A stretch of 40,211 nt of DNA from RACS-047 sp031553855 (GCA_031553855.1 JAVBKW010000011.1:1-40211), one strand, 5' to 3'; numbered from the stretch's first letter, positions 17,360-27,529 are shown. The notes: generated by a model not told the origin, from the letters alone. A program made the numbers and translations.

Positions 17360-18277
17360 ATGGAAAATGTGAAAAGCAAAAAAGAAAAAGTTAAGTTTAA
17401 AAAGTTCGGACAGTTGTATCTGATGCTGCTTGCGCCTATGCTGCTTGTTTTAATATTCCATTACGGCAGCATGGTCGGTATAATAATGGCGTTTCAGGAT
17501 TTTCTGCCGGGACAGGGCTTTTATGTTTTCGGCTCAAAATTCGATCATTTTGAAAATTTCAAAAAGCTCTTTTCTACGCCTGAAGTATGGAACGTTTTCA
17601 AAAACACTCTTATCATAGCCATAACAAAGCTTGTCTTAGGGACGGCGGTTCCGATACTTATTGCGATATTGATGAACGAAATAGGCAAGATATGGTTCAA
17701 GCGCGGCGTTCAGACGATTATCTTCCTGCCGCACTTTATCTCGTGGGTCATATTGTCCGGTGTTTTTCTCAGAATGTTCGATGTGACCGGCGGCGTATTG
17801 TCAAAGGTTTTTCCGGGATTGCCGGATTTCTTCCACGATCCCAAACTTTTTCCGGGAATGCTTGTCGGCTCGGCGTTGTGGAAAGACTCGGGATATTCCG
17901 CTATAGTTTATATCGCCGCTATCACAACGATAGACTCATCCTTATATGAGGCTGCAAAAATAGACGGTGCGGGGCACATCAAGCGTTGTATACACGTCAC
18001 TCTGCCGGGTATGCTGCCCGTCATAATAATGATGTCGGTACTTCATATGGGAAACGTGCTGAACGCAGGCTTTGAGCAAGTTTACAATATGTATAATATG
18101 GACGTTTATTCGACCGGGGATATCTTAGACACATTTGTCTACCGCCGGGCGTTTGCAGGAGGCTCGGATTATAGTTTTTCCACTGCGGTAGGACTTCTCA
18201 AATCCGTTATTTCAGTCTTTTTGATATCTACGTCATACTATATCGCCCATAAAAAATTCAATTATAATATTTTCTAA
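17360..18277 (+). CDS. ABC transporter permease, LplB type
   Basis: First of two membrane subunits of the sugar importer. It has about six hydrophobic segments after a basic N-terminus. The EAA loop that contacts the ATPase is clear: YEAAKIDGAGHIKRCIHVTLPG. The end (SYYIAHKKFNYNIF) resembles other LplB-type proteins. 305 residues is normal. There is no good ribosome binding site, but the receptor's stop is only 4 nt upstream, which suggests translational coupling. Confidence 0.92.
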   Translation: MENVKSKKEKVKFKKFGQLYLMLLAPMLLVLIFHYGSMVGIIMAFQDFLPGQGFYVFGSKFDHFENFKKLFSTPEVWNVFKNTLIIAITKLVLGTAVPILIAILMNEIGKIWFKRGVQTIIFLPHFISWVILSGVFLRMFDVTGGVLSKVFPGLPDFFHDPKLFPGMLVGSALWKDSGYSAIVYIAAITTIDSSLYEAAKIDGAGHIKRCIHVTLPGMLPVIIMMSVLHMGNVLNAGFEQVYNMYNMDVYSTGDILDTFVYRRAFAGGSDYSFSTAVGLLKSVISVFLISTSYYIAHKKFNYNIF

Positions 18278-18289
18278 AGGAGGGGAGTT

Positions 18290-19162
18290 ATGATAAAAGA
18301 AAAACCGTCAAGATACGCTTTTTTGACATTTGCTTACGCTTTTTTTGCGATCTACGCTCTTCTCGCATTATTTCCTCTTCTGCATCTTGCGGCGTTGTCA
18401 TTTTCTCAGCCCGTTTATGCGGATATCGGAAAAGTAGGCCTTTTTCCCGTCGGGTTCAACTTAGAATCGTACGCGTTCATATTCCGGGACAGCGTTTTCT
18501 TGCGTACGGTGCTTAATTCGTTTCTCCGTATTATCATCGGAGTTCCTGTGAATCTTCTTTTGATCGTTTGCGCTGCGTACCCGCTTTCGCGTCCGCGCGG
18601 CAAATTGCCTTACCGTTCATTGATAGCATGGTTTTTCATAATAACGATGTTGTTCAGCGGCGGATTGGTTCCTATGTTTATGCTAGTTAACGCGCTTAAA
18701 TTGCAAAATACAATTTTCGCGCTCATTTTGCCCAACGCGGTGCCGATATTCTCGGTAATTTTAATGATCAACTTCTTCCGCCAGGTTCCCGAGGATTTTC
18801 ACGAGGCGGCGGATGTAGACGGAGCGAGCGAATTTAAGATATTGTTTTCAATCTATGCGCCGCTGTCTATGCCTTCCGTTGTCACGGTAGCGCTGTTCAG
18901 CATAGTCAATCATTGGAACGCATGGTTCGACGGGCTGCTATATATGGACTTCATTGAGAAGTTCCCGCTTCAAACCTATCTGCAGTCCGTTGTTATAGGG
19001 GCGAGTATGAGCCTTGACGGCCAGATCGACACAAACTATGTCAGCCAGATAACCGTGGATAACGCAAGGCTATTTTTAGCGGTCGTGCCTATCGCGCTTA
19101 TGTATCTGCCGCTCCAAAAGTATTTCGTAAAAGGCCTCACATTAGGCGGGGTCAAAGGCTAA
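18290..19162 (+). CDS. ABC transporter permease, YtcP/AraQ type
   Basis: Second membrane subunit, pairing with the product of 17360-18277. It has six predicted membrane segments and the EAA loop HEAADVDGASEFKILFSIYAPLSMPS. The ending LPLQKYFVKGLTLGGVKG is typical of this family. 290 residues, normal. A strong GGAGGGG site precedes the ATG. No ATP-binding subunit follows. In Bacillota such importers often share an MsmX-type ATPase encoded elsewhere (known for the family, assumed here). Confidence 0.93.
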   Translation: MIKEKPSRYAFLTFAYAFFAIYALLALFPLLHLAALSFSQPVYADIGKVGLFPVGFNLESYAFIFRDSVFLRTVLNSFLRIIIGVPVNLLLIVCAAYPLSRPRGKLPYRSLIAWFFIITMLFSGGLVPMFMLVNALKLQNTIFALILPNAVPIFSVILMINFFRQVPEDFHEAADVDGASEFKILFSIYAPLSMPSVVTVALFSIVNHWNAWFDGLLYMDFIEKFPLQTYLQSVVIGASMSLDGQIDTNYVSQITVDNARLFLAVVPIALMYLPLQKYFVKGLTLGGVKG

Positions 19163-19236
19163 AAAAGTACAAGTAAAAAAATAATTTTCCAAATAAAAAA
19201 GGTGCAAACGCACTTAAAGTAAGGGGGAAACAGTAA

Positions 19237-22200
19237 ATGGTATATAGGAAAAAGATAGTATTTGTCCTGATGCTCGCGTTATTTTTAGCGCTGTCAACGG
19301 GGCTTGCGAGTTTAGGCTTTGCTGAAGAGGCCCAACCGCTGTTTAGTTACTCAGCGTGGGAGGATGCGTCGAAACCGGCAGATGCTGATTTTGACGAAAT
19401 CGATATTTCCGATTCTGCGTTAATGAGCAAATCATCTACGGCAGCGGCGAACGTTGAGAAAAGTTTTACCGATAAAAATGTGAGTTTCACAATGAAAATC
19501 GGGTCCTTTGGCCATTTCACAACGAATGTTGCGTACTCAAACTACAGAACTGCGTTCACGGTTACAAATAACTCCGAAAGTCCTGTGTCGAATGTAAATG
19601 GTTTACACTTAAGTATTTTAACCTCATCGATTGTCGGCGCAAACTTTGTCGGTTACGATTTAGTATTTCAAAATTACGGAACAAATACAAATGTAAGTCT
19701 TAGGTATTCCGCAGTAGCGGCCGCAACGCCGGCTCCCACGGTTCTTGCCCAGGCTGCTCCGAATAACATCACCGGTAATTTTTTTGGCGCAAACGCCGAT
19801 TATTTAGCACATACTGTTGAAATCGAAACTTATTTAAAAAGTGCAGGCGCTGTCAGAGTTTTCAACATTGCGGTAGACGGCGTGAGCAGGATTCATTTTG
19901 AAGAGTCCGATTCGACTCGTCTTGCTTCCGTTTCGGAAGGCTATTTCGGCATCATTATGCAGCAGGGAACAATGAATTTCTCATCTCTCATAGGCATTGA
20001 ACCGCCCGTGGAGCCGGAAACCTTTAATCCTTTGAAAACTGATTTTAATTATACAGAATGGAATACGACGGAGCTTCCCGCGCAGATCCCGACATTAAAC
20101 ATTTCGGATTCCACCGTTTTTGAACATAACGTGGGTATTTCGGGCGGAGCGTCGGCTATCGTCTCGAACGAGTCGGGCATCACCGAAATTTCGACAGCAA
20201 GCGCCGCCTTTTTAGGTATTCAGACTAAAATAAGATACCTTGCTTTTCAAACGGCATTCGACGTTTTGGTTCCTGCGGGGTTTACGTCCAGCGGCGTCCG
20301 TTTTCCTCTCAGGACAACCTCTGCAACGGCAAGCGCGAGTCAAATCGTCGGCTATTTTCTGCAGCTTTCAGATAACACGATTCAAGTAATCAAAAGCACA
20401 AAGCAAGGTTCTGCGTTTACAACCAGAGTTTATAAATCAAATCCCCTCACTTCCGCCTACGGCTCTATGCACAGGATAGAGGCACAGATATATAACACCG
20501 CGGCGGGGAGCGTAGTTATCAATTATGCACTGGACGGCATTCCCTATACATTTATCGACGACGGCACGCAGGAAAAAACAGCAGGCAATGTTGCTATTCC
20601 CGCTGCTGAAAAACCGCCTGTTGTTGACGAAGGTAATATGGGCGTGATCGTCAATTCCGGAACGTCAGGGAAAAAAGTGACGATAATATCTAAAGTTATC
20701 GAAGAGACTTTTACAGAAAAATTCCTTATGGTGTCAGGCTCATTCATGGAAGCGGTCACAGGCACTGCCGCGGCGTTTACCTCCGATGATGCGGACGGCA
20801 CAGTCACGCTCGGCTCCGCCGCAGGTAAGGCGTATTCCAAGAAAACATATCTTGATATGTCTGCGAAAATAACGCTTTCTACGACTGCCGCCTATACAAA
20901 CGACTGGTTTTTTGCGCTTGCGCTTAATGCCCTTTCCGATCCGAAAACAGACTTTTTTGATCCCGACGGCGAGGATTTGAACGACGGATATATCCTCAAA
21001 GTATATTCCGGCGGCGTCAAACTGCTTCGCGGAGCGGATATCCTTATGTCGTTTGCGGCAGCCGGGCTTGACGATAAGCTGCAGCATAATATTTATGTCA
21101 ACGTAAAAAACACGATCGAAGGAAATATCATCCGCGTATCTATCGGCGGGATCGGCGGAATGACGCTGCTTGATAAGGGTACAGAGCTTTCAAAAGAAGG
21201 CAGCGTTATGTATATGAACAAGGGAACCGGAGTAACGCTTACAGGGCTTGCATATTTTGCAAAGCCTTTCAGGATTCTTTTCTGCGGTAACTCTATCACA
21301 TATCACCCCGCGCTTGCCACTATAGGCTGGCCGTATTTTAATGGCATGGGCGTTCCCGAGCCTGAAATGGACTATGTTCATCAGGTCATGGCGGCTGTAA
21401 AAGGGCTGCAAGTCGGCGGCGAGCTTATTTATGAGGACGCCGAATATAAAACAATGGGTATGGGCGAGTGGGAAAAAGATTATATGTCCACGGCCGCAAC
21501 TTCTGCAAATATATATAATAAGTATGCTGAGTACCGAGATTTTCAGGCTGACATTATCGTTATGCGCCTTGGCGAAAATGTAGCGAACGCGGGCGATACT
21601 TATATCAAAACCAACCCGTTCGACCTTGCGTTTGCAAGCCTTATCGACTATTTAAAGGCAGATAACGAAAATGCAAAGGTTATTGTCGGCACAAGCTATT
21701 GGGGCAGCGATAATCCGTCCAAAGAAAAGGCGTGGGACGAGGCAATGGCAAAGGTTGCCAAAGCGCGCAACTATCCGCTTATCAGGTTAGGCGATTTAGG
21801 CTCGACTTATGCCGATATCAATAACGTGACGGCGGACAGGCAGTATTATATCGATCACGGAATCGAATCAACGTTCAACGGATTTTCGGACGGAGTCAAG
21901 ATACATCCCGGTATCAACGGTATGAAGGCGATTGCCGACCGTCTCAAAGTAAGTATTCTTGATCTATTAAAAGGCGGCGACGGTCACGTTCAGATGTTTA
22001 AAGACTTCTCCGATTGCAACGCGTATATCGAATACAAAAAAGGCGATGCCTCGAACGTTTCGATCGAGGAGATAGTCGACAAAAGCGCCGGATTTGTCAA
22101 GTACGATAGTATCCAATACGCAGTAGACTCTGGCTTAATTTTATACAAGCTCTACAAGGTCACTACCGACGGCGAATATTATAAGCTTGCAATCAACTAT

Positions 22201-23913
22201 ACTCAGGATCAGGCTATTTTCAAGGATGCAATGTTCAGATTTGTTTCCTTTGACACAAGCGATGCCCAAACGGTTTTGACGATGGACGACTATTTCTATT
22301 ATCAGGAAGACACGACCGATCCTCGTTTATATGTCGGCGCGCAAATCAACGGATACCTGGCACTTTATCTGGCCCCTCAATACGACGAACTTTATAAATC
22401 AGATGCGAATGCTCCGGGGCATATCAATAAAGCCGAGGCGGGTAATTTCCTGCAGTTTATTAACCGCAATAACGAAAAGTTTGTTATAGACTTTAATGCA
22501 ATGAGCACAAGCCTTACGGCGGTCACGCTCGGCTACGAGATATTTCCGTATGTTATTTCGTCGGGCAAGGATCTGCAAATCGTTTTAGGCAACGGCTCTG
22601 TCATCACAGTCAGAAGAGACGTTTTTGAAGTTCTCACAAGGCCCGAGGATTCGCTCTCTCTCCATAAAGGCTTATATTTTTCAGTTGCGGCTCTTACTAA
22701 CGCGAACCAGCTTGAAAATGCAGGAACTTTGGAAAGCACCTATAATAAGTTTGTCAAGCTCGGCGGCAATACGCTTGCGTATAATATCAACATCAGGTAT
22801 GAAGACGCCACCGGGGACCCTGTAGCGGTATTCACCGGCATTAAGGTCACGATACCCACAGGTGCGCTTGGCATCAAAGCAAACGAAACGGCAGTTCTTA
22901 TTTCAGCGGAGGTTTCGCTTATTAAAAACCGCGCTCCGCAGAAGGTAAGCAAAGAAACAAACGGCTTCACGGTAAGCGGAGGATCGGTTGAACTTTCTCC
23001 ATCATATTTTGACCGTACTTATATCCTTGCCAAAGATATCGCTTTAGAGGATATCGAAATAGCCTCTCAGCCTGCAAAACTTACTTATTTTGAGGGTGAA
23101 GATATCGACCTTACCGGAATGGAGGTAAAAGAAGTACTGTCCGACGGATCAAAGGTCGGCATCGCGCTTGCGTCTGTCACGACCGACTACGATAAAACCG
23201 ACATAACGGCAGGAACAAGAGATGTCACCGTCACTTATTCCAAGAACGGGCAGAATTATACTGCAACGTTCGAGATTACAATTGAGGCAATAGTGATAGA
23301 AAGCATCGAAATAACCGCTCAGCCCGCAAAGCTTACCTATACTGCGGGCGAGGATATCGACCTTACCGGAATGGAAGTAAAAGAAGTACTGTCCGACGGA
23401 TCAAAGGTTAACATCGCGCTTGCGTCTGTCACGACCGACTACGATAAAACCGACATAACGGCAGGAACAAGAGAGATCACCGTCACTTATAGCAAGAACG
23501 GCGAAGATTATACTGCAACGTTTGAAATTACTGTCGAGGCAGTAGTAGTTACGCTGGAAAGTATCGAAATCACGGCAAATCCGACAAAGCTCACATATAA
23601 TGCAGGCGAATCGCTCGACCTGACGGGTATGACAGTCAAAGCAGTTTTCTCGGACGGCTCGAAAGTTGACATTGCTCTCACAGAAATAACAACTAATTAT
23701 GACAGTACAAACAAGACTGCCGGAAAAAGAAACATTACCGTCACGTATACTGCGGACGGTGAGACGTATACTGCGGCGTTCGAAATAACCCTCAAGGCTG
23801 CGCCTAAGGCAGGCGGCTGCCGCGGAATTGCAGATGCAGGCTCTGCTGTATTATATATCACAGTTTTAGCGGCAGTTGTATTTTTGATGATAAGGAGAAA
23901 AATACATGTTTAA
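19237..23913 (+). CDS. Large surface protein: lectin-like modules, SGNH esterase, three Ig-like repeats, Cys-type anchor
   Basis: A 1558-residue exported protein. The signal peptide is cleaved near GFA at about residue 29. Residues ~32-250 and ~265-490 are two related beta-sandwich modules (FSYSAWED..., FNYTEWNT...), and a third lies at ~495-675. Residues ~678-910 form an SGNH/GDSL hydrolase: CGNSIT ~682 (nucleophile Ser), RLGENVAN ~777 (Asn), DGVKIHPG ~884 (Asp/His). The IGWPYFNGMG...DYVH segment matches the GNSIT...IGW subgroup. It probably removes acyl groups from the glycan. Residues ~1270-1520 are three Big_3-type Ig repeats, and the end is GGCRG, hydrophobic segment, RRKIHV. There is no LPXTG. 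The gene overlaps the next by 8 bp. The esterase call is strong, but its substrate is unknown. Confidence 0.85.
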   Translation: MVYRKKIVFVLMLALFLALSTGLASLGFAEEAQPLFSYSAWEDASKPADADFDEIDISDSALMSKSSTAAANVEKSFTDKNVSFTMKIGSFGHFTTNVAYSNYRTAFTVTNNSESPVSNVNGLHLSILTSSIVGANFVGYDLVFQNYGTNTNVSLRYSAVAAATPAPTVLAQAAPNNITGNFFGANADYLAHTVEIETYLKSAGAVRVFNIAVDGVSRIHFEESDSTRLASVSEGYFGIIMQQGTMNFSSLIGIEPPVEPETFNPLKTDFNYTEWNTTELPAQIPTLNISDSTVFEHNVGISGGASAIVSNESGITEISTASAAFLGIQTKIRYLAFQTAFDVLVPAGFTSSGVRFPLRTTSATASASQIVGYFLQLSDNTIQVIKSTKQGSAFTTRVYKSNPLTSAYGSMHRIEAQIYNTAAGSVVINYALDGIPYTFIDDGTQEKTAGNVAIPAAEKPPVVDEGNMGVIVNSGTSGKKVTIISKVIEETFTEKFLMVSGSFMEAVTGTAAAFTSDDADGTVTLGSAAGKAYSKKTYLDMSAKITLSTTAAYTNDWFFALALNALSDPKTDFFDPDGEDLNDGYILKVYSGGVKLLRGADILMSFAAAGLDDKLQHNIYVNVKNTIEGNIIRVSIGGIGGMTLLDKGTELSKEGSVMYMNKGTGVTLTGLAYFAKPFRILFCGNSITYHPALATIGWPYFNGMGVPEPEMDYVHQVMAAVKGLQVGGELIYEDAEYKTMGMGEWEKDYMSTAATSANIYNKYAEYRDFQADIIVMRLGENVANAGDTYIKTNPFDLAFASLIDYLKADNENAKVIVGTSYWGSDNPSKEKAWDEAMAKVAKARNYPLIRLGDLGSTYADINNVTADRQYYIDHGIESTFNGFSDGVKIHPGINGMKAIADRLKVSILDLLKGGDGHVQMFKDFSDCNAYIEYKKGDASNVSIEEIVDKSAGFVKYDSIQYAVDSGLILYKLYKVTTDGEYYKLAINYTQDQAIFKDAMFRFVSFDTSDAQTVLTMDDYFYYQEDTTDPRLYVGAQINGYLALYLAPQYDELYKSDANAPGHINKAEAGNFLQFINRNNEKFVIDFNAMSTSLTAVTLGYEIFPYVISSGKDLQIVLGNGSVITVRRDVFEVLTRPEDSLSLHKGLYFSVAALTNANQLENAGTLESTYNKFVKLGGNTLAYNINIRYEDATGDPVAVFTGIKVTIPTGALGIKANETAVLISAEVSLIKNRAPQKVSKETNGFTVSGGSVELSPSYFDRTYILAKDIALEDIEIASQPAKLTYFEGEDIDLTGMEVKEVLSDGSKVGIALASVTTDYDKTDITAGTRDVTVTYSKNGQNYTATFEITIEAIVIESIEITAQPAKLTYTAGEDIDLTGMEVKEVLSDGSKVNIALASVTTDYDKTDITAGTREITVTYSKNGEDYTATFEITVEAVVVTLESIEITANPTKLTYNAGESLDLTGMTVKAVFSDGSKVDIALTEITTNYDSTNKTAGKRNITVTYTADGETYTAAFEITLKAAPKAGGCRGIADAGSAVLYITVLAAVVFLMIRRKIHV
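23050..23800 (+). repeat. Three tandem in-frame Ig-like (Big_3) repeat units
   Basis: Units start at 23050, 23302 and 23560, giving periods of 252 and 258 bp (84 and 86 codons). The cores of units 1 and 2 (from GATATCGACCTT onward, about 150 bp) differ at only about eight to nine bases, which points to a recent duplication. Unit 3 is much more diverged. The repeats would extend the esterase away from the cell surface. Confidence 0.9.
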
Positions 23914-26900
23914 GAAATTATTATCGCTATTTTTATGTATGGCAATTATATTTTCAGTACCCTCGGCAGCTGCTTTTGCTCTTGTGCCAGACACTTTAAA
24001 AGGCGAGCCGGATCCGGCTCCGCCATACGCTGTTGAAGAAAGAGACGTAGAAACGGGCTATCTGCTGCGGGATAACTTCCCCGTTTCCTACCGCGCAGGC
24101 GCAAGCTGGGACAGGGTGAATATGAAACAGCCCTCCGGCGGATCAACTGCGGTCATTCAAAAAACGCAAACCTATTTTGACGCATATATGGCCAAAAATT
24201 TTGTGCCTCAATCGGCGGGCGTTATAACGATGGAGTTTAGAGGAATAATCCTCAATACTCTCCAGAGCGGTAGTATAAGGCTGGGAAATTCGGCCGCAGA
24301 AACTGAATGGGGCGTAAGGCTCAATGTGCGCAACAATATTATCTACGCTAAATCAGCTACCTTAGAAACAGAGATCGGAGAGTTTTCATCCACCGAGTAT
24401 ACCGGAGTCAAGCTTGTAGTAAATATCGGCGCAAAAACCTACCGTGTATTTATTAACGGAGTCGATGCCGGCGTTGATTTTACGTTCATCTCTTCTGTTT
24501 CCGACCTCGGCAGAGTTTATTTCGGAATAGATGCAGCGGCTACCGGCAGTATCCAGTTCGGTACGTTATATATTTATAAAGGCTACGCGCTGTATGAGGA
24601 CCTTATTTCCGCAGGCACAGGCTCGGATTTCGATCCCACCGTCAATTATTCAAAATTAGCGACAGTTACCGCAAAATCAAACGCGGCGCAGGGAAACAAC
24701 GACGGATTGCTGCCTAATATCTTAGATAATGACCTTACAACATACTGGGAACACGACAGCGTCAAATATGCGAATGCAAATTTAGCGCATATCGTTTCCA
24801 ACTACGGACAAATGCGTCCTATAGATACGGTCAAAATCACTTTTGCCGCAGATTATACTCATAAGATCGCGTTTACTAAGGCAGACACCTCCAACGCATG
24901 GTCGCCGTGGGGTATGTTCAACGGCGCAAATACTCTGAACCTTACAGAGTCGACGGCGGAAGAAAGATTCGACCTTACCGGCGGGCATTATGTCGTCAAG
25001 GGCAGAACTGTAACTTTCTCGCTCGACACGCCGATGTACGTCGATCAGCTGGCAATACGGTTTGAAGCGAACGGGCTTGCCGAAAATTTCAAAACTATCA
25101 AAGTAGCCGAATACGGTACTTATTGTTTGGTAAATCCTTCAGCTGCCGCTCCCGATTTTCCCGACGACTGGGATAAGGAAGTTGCGATTGATGATACCAC
25201 AAACGTCACGGCATCCCAGTTCTACGGCTACACCTCGCGCGAGGAATTCAACGTATTCAAGTTCACCGATTCCTCCGATACCGAAAACGTAACGCTTTCA
25301 AAAGACTTTAGTCTGGACGCGTCTATGAAAGCCGAGTTTAAGTTTGAGGTCGAGGACACTAAGTGCTTTAGCGAAGACATTAAAGGGATTTCTATAGAAT
25401 ACCTGCATGATTCAGGGAATTATTTATCCTTCTATATGCAGGGTGCGGATTTTTATTTCGGCCAGTTTGACGGTACCGGCGCGGTTTTGGCAGGAACAGA
25501 ACCGCTCAAAGTAATTGATAATGTTAAAGCTGAAATATGGTATGATATCGTTCTCAACTATAACAGAGCGGCAAACAACGCCGAAATAGTTTTAAACGGT
25601 TATAATCCGCTCGGCAGATTAGTTAATATTGCTGAATCGTTTAGCAGCGGCGCGTTTACAAAGTTCTCTGCGCTGACGGGCGAAGCGGACGAGGGCGTAT
25701 TCTATCTGGACGAATTAAGGATATTCAAGCGTCCTAAGGCTTCGTCCGTTCCCGCTCCCGAGCCTGCCGACACAGGCGACACTATGCTCTCAATGCAGGC
25801 TTGTACGCTTTGGCGCGAAGGAACACACGAGGGCTGGAGCCCGCTCGACCGTGACGCAATGGTTCACCGTAAGCCTATCTTAGGCTGGTACGACGAAGGC
25901 AACACAGAGGTCGCCGATTGGGAAATCAAATTTGCCGCCGATCACGGCATAGGCAATATGATGTACTGCTGGTACCATTTGCCCTCGCCCGACGGGCCGA
26001 TCATGAAGAGCGGTATGGAAAGCAACCTTTGGGAAGGCGTATTCAATTCCCAGTACCGCGACTATCATACGTTCTCGCTCATGTATACAAACAACGCCGG
26101 ACAGCCTACGGCTAAATCGTTCCAGGCTTTCATAGACGACTACTGGCCGTACTTTATCGAAGTGTTTTTCAAAAATCCCAATTATGCTAAGACCGCAGAC
26201 AATAAACCGTTGTTCTTTATTTACGATCCTGAATATTTCATCACTCTTATGGGCGATATTTCAGGACAAAGTATCGACGGGATCCCCGACGGTGTGGCCG
26301 ATATTTACGACACGCAGTATGCTTTCAAAGTGATGAACGAAAGGTGTGTCGAAGCCGGTTTTGCGGGTGTTTATATTTCCGCCGAATACAGAGGCGACAG
26401 CGTCACGAAGGTGCAGAAAATTGAAAACTGCGGGTATGATTCAGTTTTCGGCTACACATGGCATGCAGGCGAGTACAATATGAGCCAGGACAACGTTCTT
26501 GCAAAAACGCAGCAAACCATGATGGCGCAAGCCGGCGCGATAAACACCGACAGCTTCAATGTAATTCCCAACATCTCAAAATCATGGGATCCGCGCGGTT
26601 GGAATTATCAAGGCTACCTTGCGCCTTCTCCGATCTATAATTATGATTTAGAACACTACCGCCAGCTTGCGCTTTGGTGCCGCGACGTCTTAGGCGGCGC
26701 GCCAATTGCAAGCAACGGTCAAAAGATGATAATGCTCGACAACTGGAACGAATACAGCGAAGGCCATTGGCTGTTCCCCACATACGGAACGCCGTCATAT
26801 AAGGGCGGAGAGTACACCTACGGGTATTTGGACGTGTTGCGCGAGGTGTTCGGAACCGGTGAATTTGCCCATACCGATTATCTGCCGCTTGAAGACGGAT

Positions 26901-27529
26901 TCGGCCCGTACGATAGTTGGTATCCGGCGGGCTGGGACGACCAAAACGACAGTTATTTAAATCTCTACGGCAAGATACCGGAAGATAACAGCGTTTTCCT
27001 TGATACTTTCGTCGATTCCGTTATCGGTTATAACTCAGTCGAGGGAACTGCCGGGTACAGTATAAGCGGCCAGGTCGAAGGCGATGTGTATCTGATCGAT
27101 GCGTCCGATTGCGCGCGCCTTGTTATCGACACGACGCTTCTTAACGCAATAAAGTCAACTGATAAGAACCTGAAAATCAAAATGCTGTACGGCACGGCCG
27201 AATTTAATAAAACAGATTTGAGCGCGGTAAGCGGCAAGCTTGATATCGTCTTAAGGCAAAAGCTTGAAATTTCCGGCGTTTATAATAAAATAAAAGCGGC
27301 GGCGGCTAATAAGTACGATATCTATAAGGGGTACGACTATCGTTTAGAAACGCGTGTTAACGGCTATCTGACTGATCTTGACCTGACGCTCACTCTCGAT
27401 GCTAAGGGCGCCGACGATCTTGGCTCTGTTGCAGGTACGGTCACGAAATTGAATCTGACTAAGGCTGCAACGTTTGTTTACAGCGGAAGCTCCAACGTCG
27501 ATTTGGTATTGCTTGTAAACTACAACTAA
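23906..27529 (+). CDS. Secreted GH99-like (WbsX-type) protein with discoidin- and lectin-like modules
   Basis: A 1207-residue exported protein. The signal peptide ends near residue 24-26 (AFALV). Residues ~50-235 are a lectin-like sandwich. Residues ~250-410 look like a discoidin/F5-8 carbohydrate-binding domain (LPNILDNDLTTYWEHDS), and residues ~430-610 form a second lectin-like module. Residues ~625-990 are the GH99-like/WbsX domain: ILGWYDEGN, GIGNMMYCWYHL, and DNWNEYSEGHWLFPT ~943, which holds the conserved Glu pair. Residues ~1040-1207 are not recognised. There is no C-terminal anchor, unlike the two surface proteins upstream. The start overlaps the previous stop by 8 bp and has AAGGAG. 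Probably the outside-acting, possibly endo-acting, enzyme of the system; activity inferred only from fold family. Confidence 0.8.
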   Translation: MFKKLLSLFLCMAIIFSVPSAAAFALVPDTLKGEPDPAPPYAVEERDVETGYLLRDNFPVSYRAGASWDRVNMKQPSGGSTAVIQKTQTYFDAYMAKNFVPQSAGVITMEFRGIILNTLQSGSIRLGNSAAETEWGVRLNVRNNIIYAKSATLETEIGEFSSTEYTGVKLVVNIGAKTYRVFINGVDAGVDFTFISSVSDLGRVYFGIDAAATGSIQFGTLYIYKGYALYEDLISAGTGSDFDPTVNYSKLATVTAKSNAAQGNNDGLLPNILDNDLTTYWEHDSVKYANANLAHIVSNYGQMRPIDTVKITFAADYTHKIAFTKADTSNAWSPWGMFNGANTLNLTESTAEERFDLTGGHYVVKGRTVTFSLDTPMYVDQLAIRFEANGLAENFKTIKVAEYGTYCLVNPSAAAPDFPDDWDKEVAIDDTTNVTASQFYGYTSREEFNVFKFTDSSDTENVTLSKDFSLDASMKAEFKFEVEDTKCFSEDIKGISIEYLHDSGNYLSFYMQGADFYFGQFDGTGAVLAGTEPLKVIDNVKAEIWYDIVLNYNRAANNAEIVLNGYNPLGRLVNIAESFSSGAFTKFSALTGEADEGVFYLDELRIFKRPKASSVPAPEPADTGDTMLSMQACTLWREGTHEGWSPLDRDAMVHRKPILGWYDEGNTEVADWEIKFAADHGIGNMMYCWYHLPSPDGPIMKSGMESNLWEGVFNSQYRDYHTFSLMYTNNAGQPTAKSFQAFIDDYWPYFIEVFFKNPNYAKTADNKPLFFIYDPEYFITLMGDISGQSIDGIPDGVADIYDTQYAFKVMNERCVEAGFAGVYISAEYRGDSVTKVQKIENCGYDSVFGYTWHAGEYNMSQDNVLAKTQQTMMAQAGAINTDSFNVIPNISKSWDPRGWNYQGYLAPSPIYNYDLEHYRQLALWCRDVLGGAPIASNGQKMIMLDNWNEYSEGHWLFPTYGTPSYKGGEYTYGYLDVLREVFGTGEFAHTDYLPLEDGFGPYDSWYPAGWDDQNDSYLNLYGKIPEDNSVFLDTFVDSVIGYNSVEGTAGYSISGQVEGDVYLIDASDCARLVIDTTLLNAIKSTDKNLKIKMLYGTAEFNKTDLSAVSGKLDIVLRQKLEISGVYNKIKAAAANKYDIYKGYDYRLETRVNGYLTDLDLTLTLDAKGADDLGSVAGTVTKLNLTKAATFVYSGSSNVDLVLLVNYN

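Noticed and set aside
20544..21411. Several minus-strand open frames inside the large surface protein gene
   Set aside because: They overlap a clearly real plus-strand frame with recognisable domains, lack ribosome binding sites and have no recognisable motifs.
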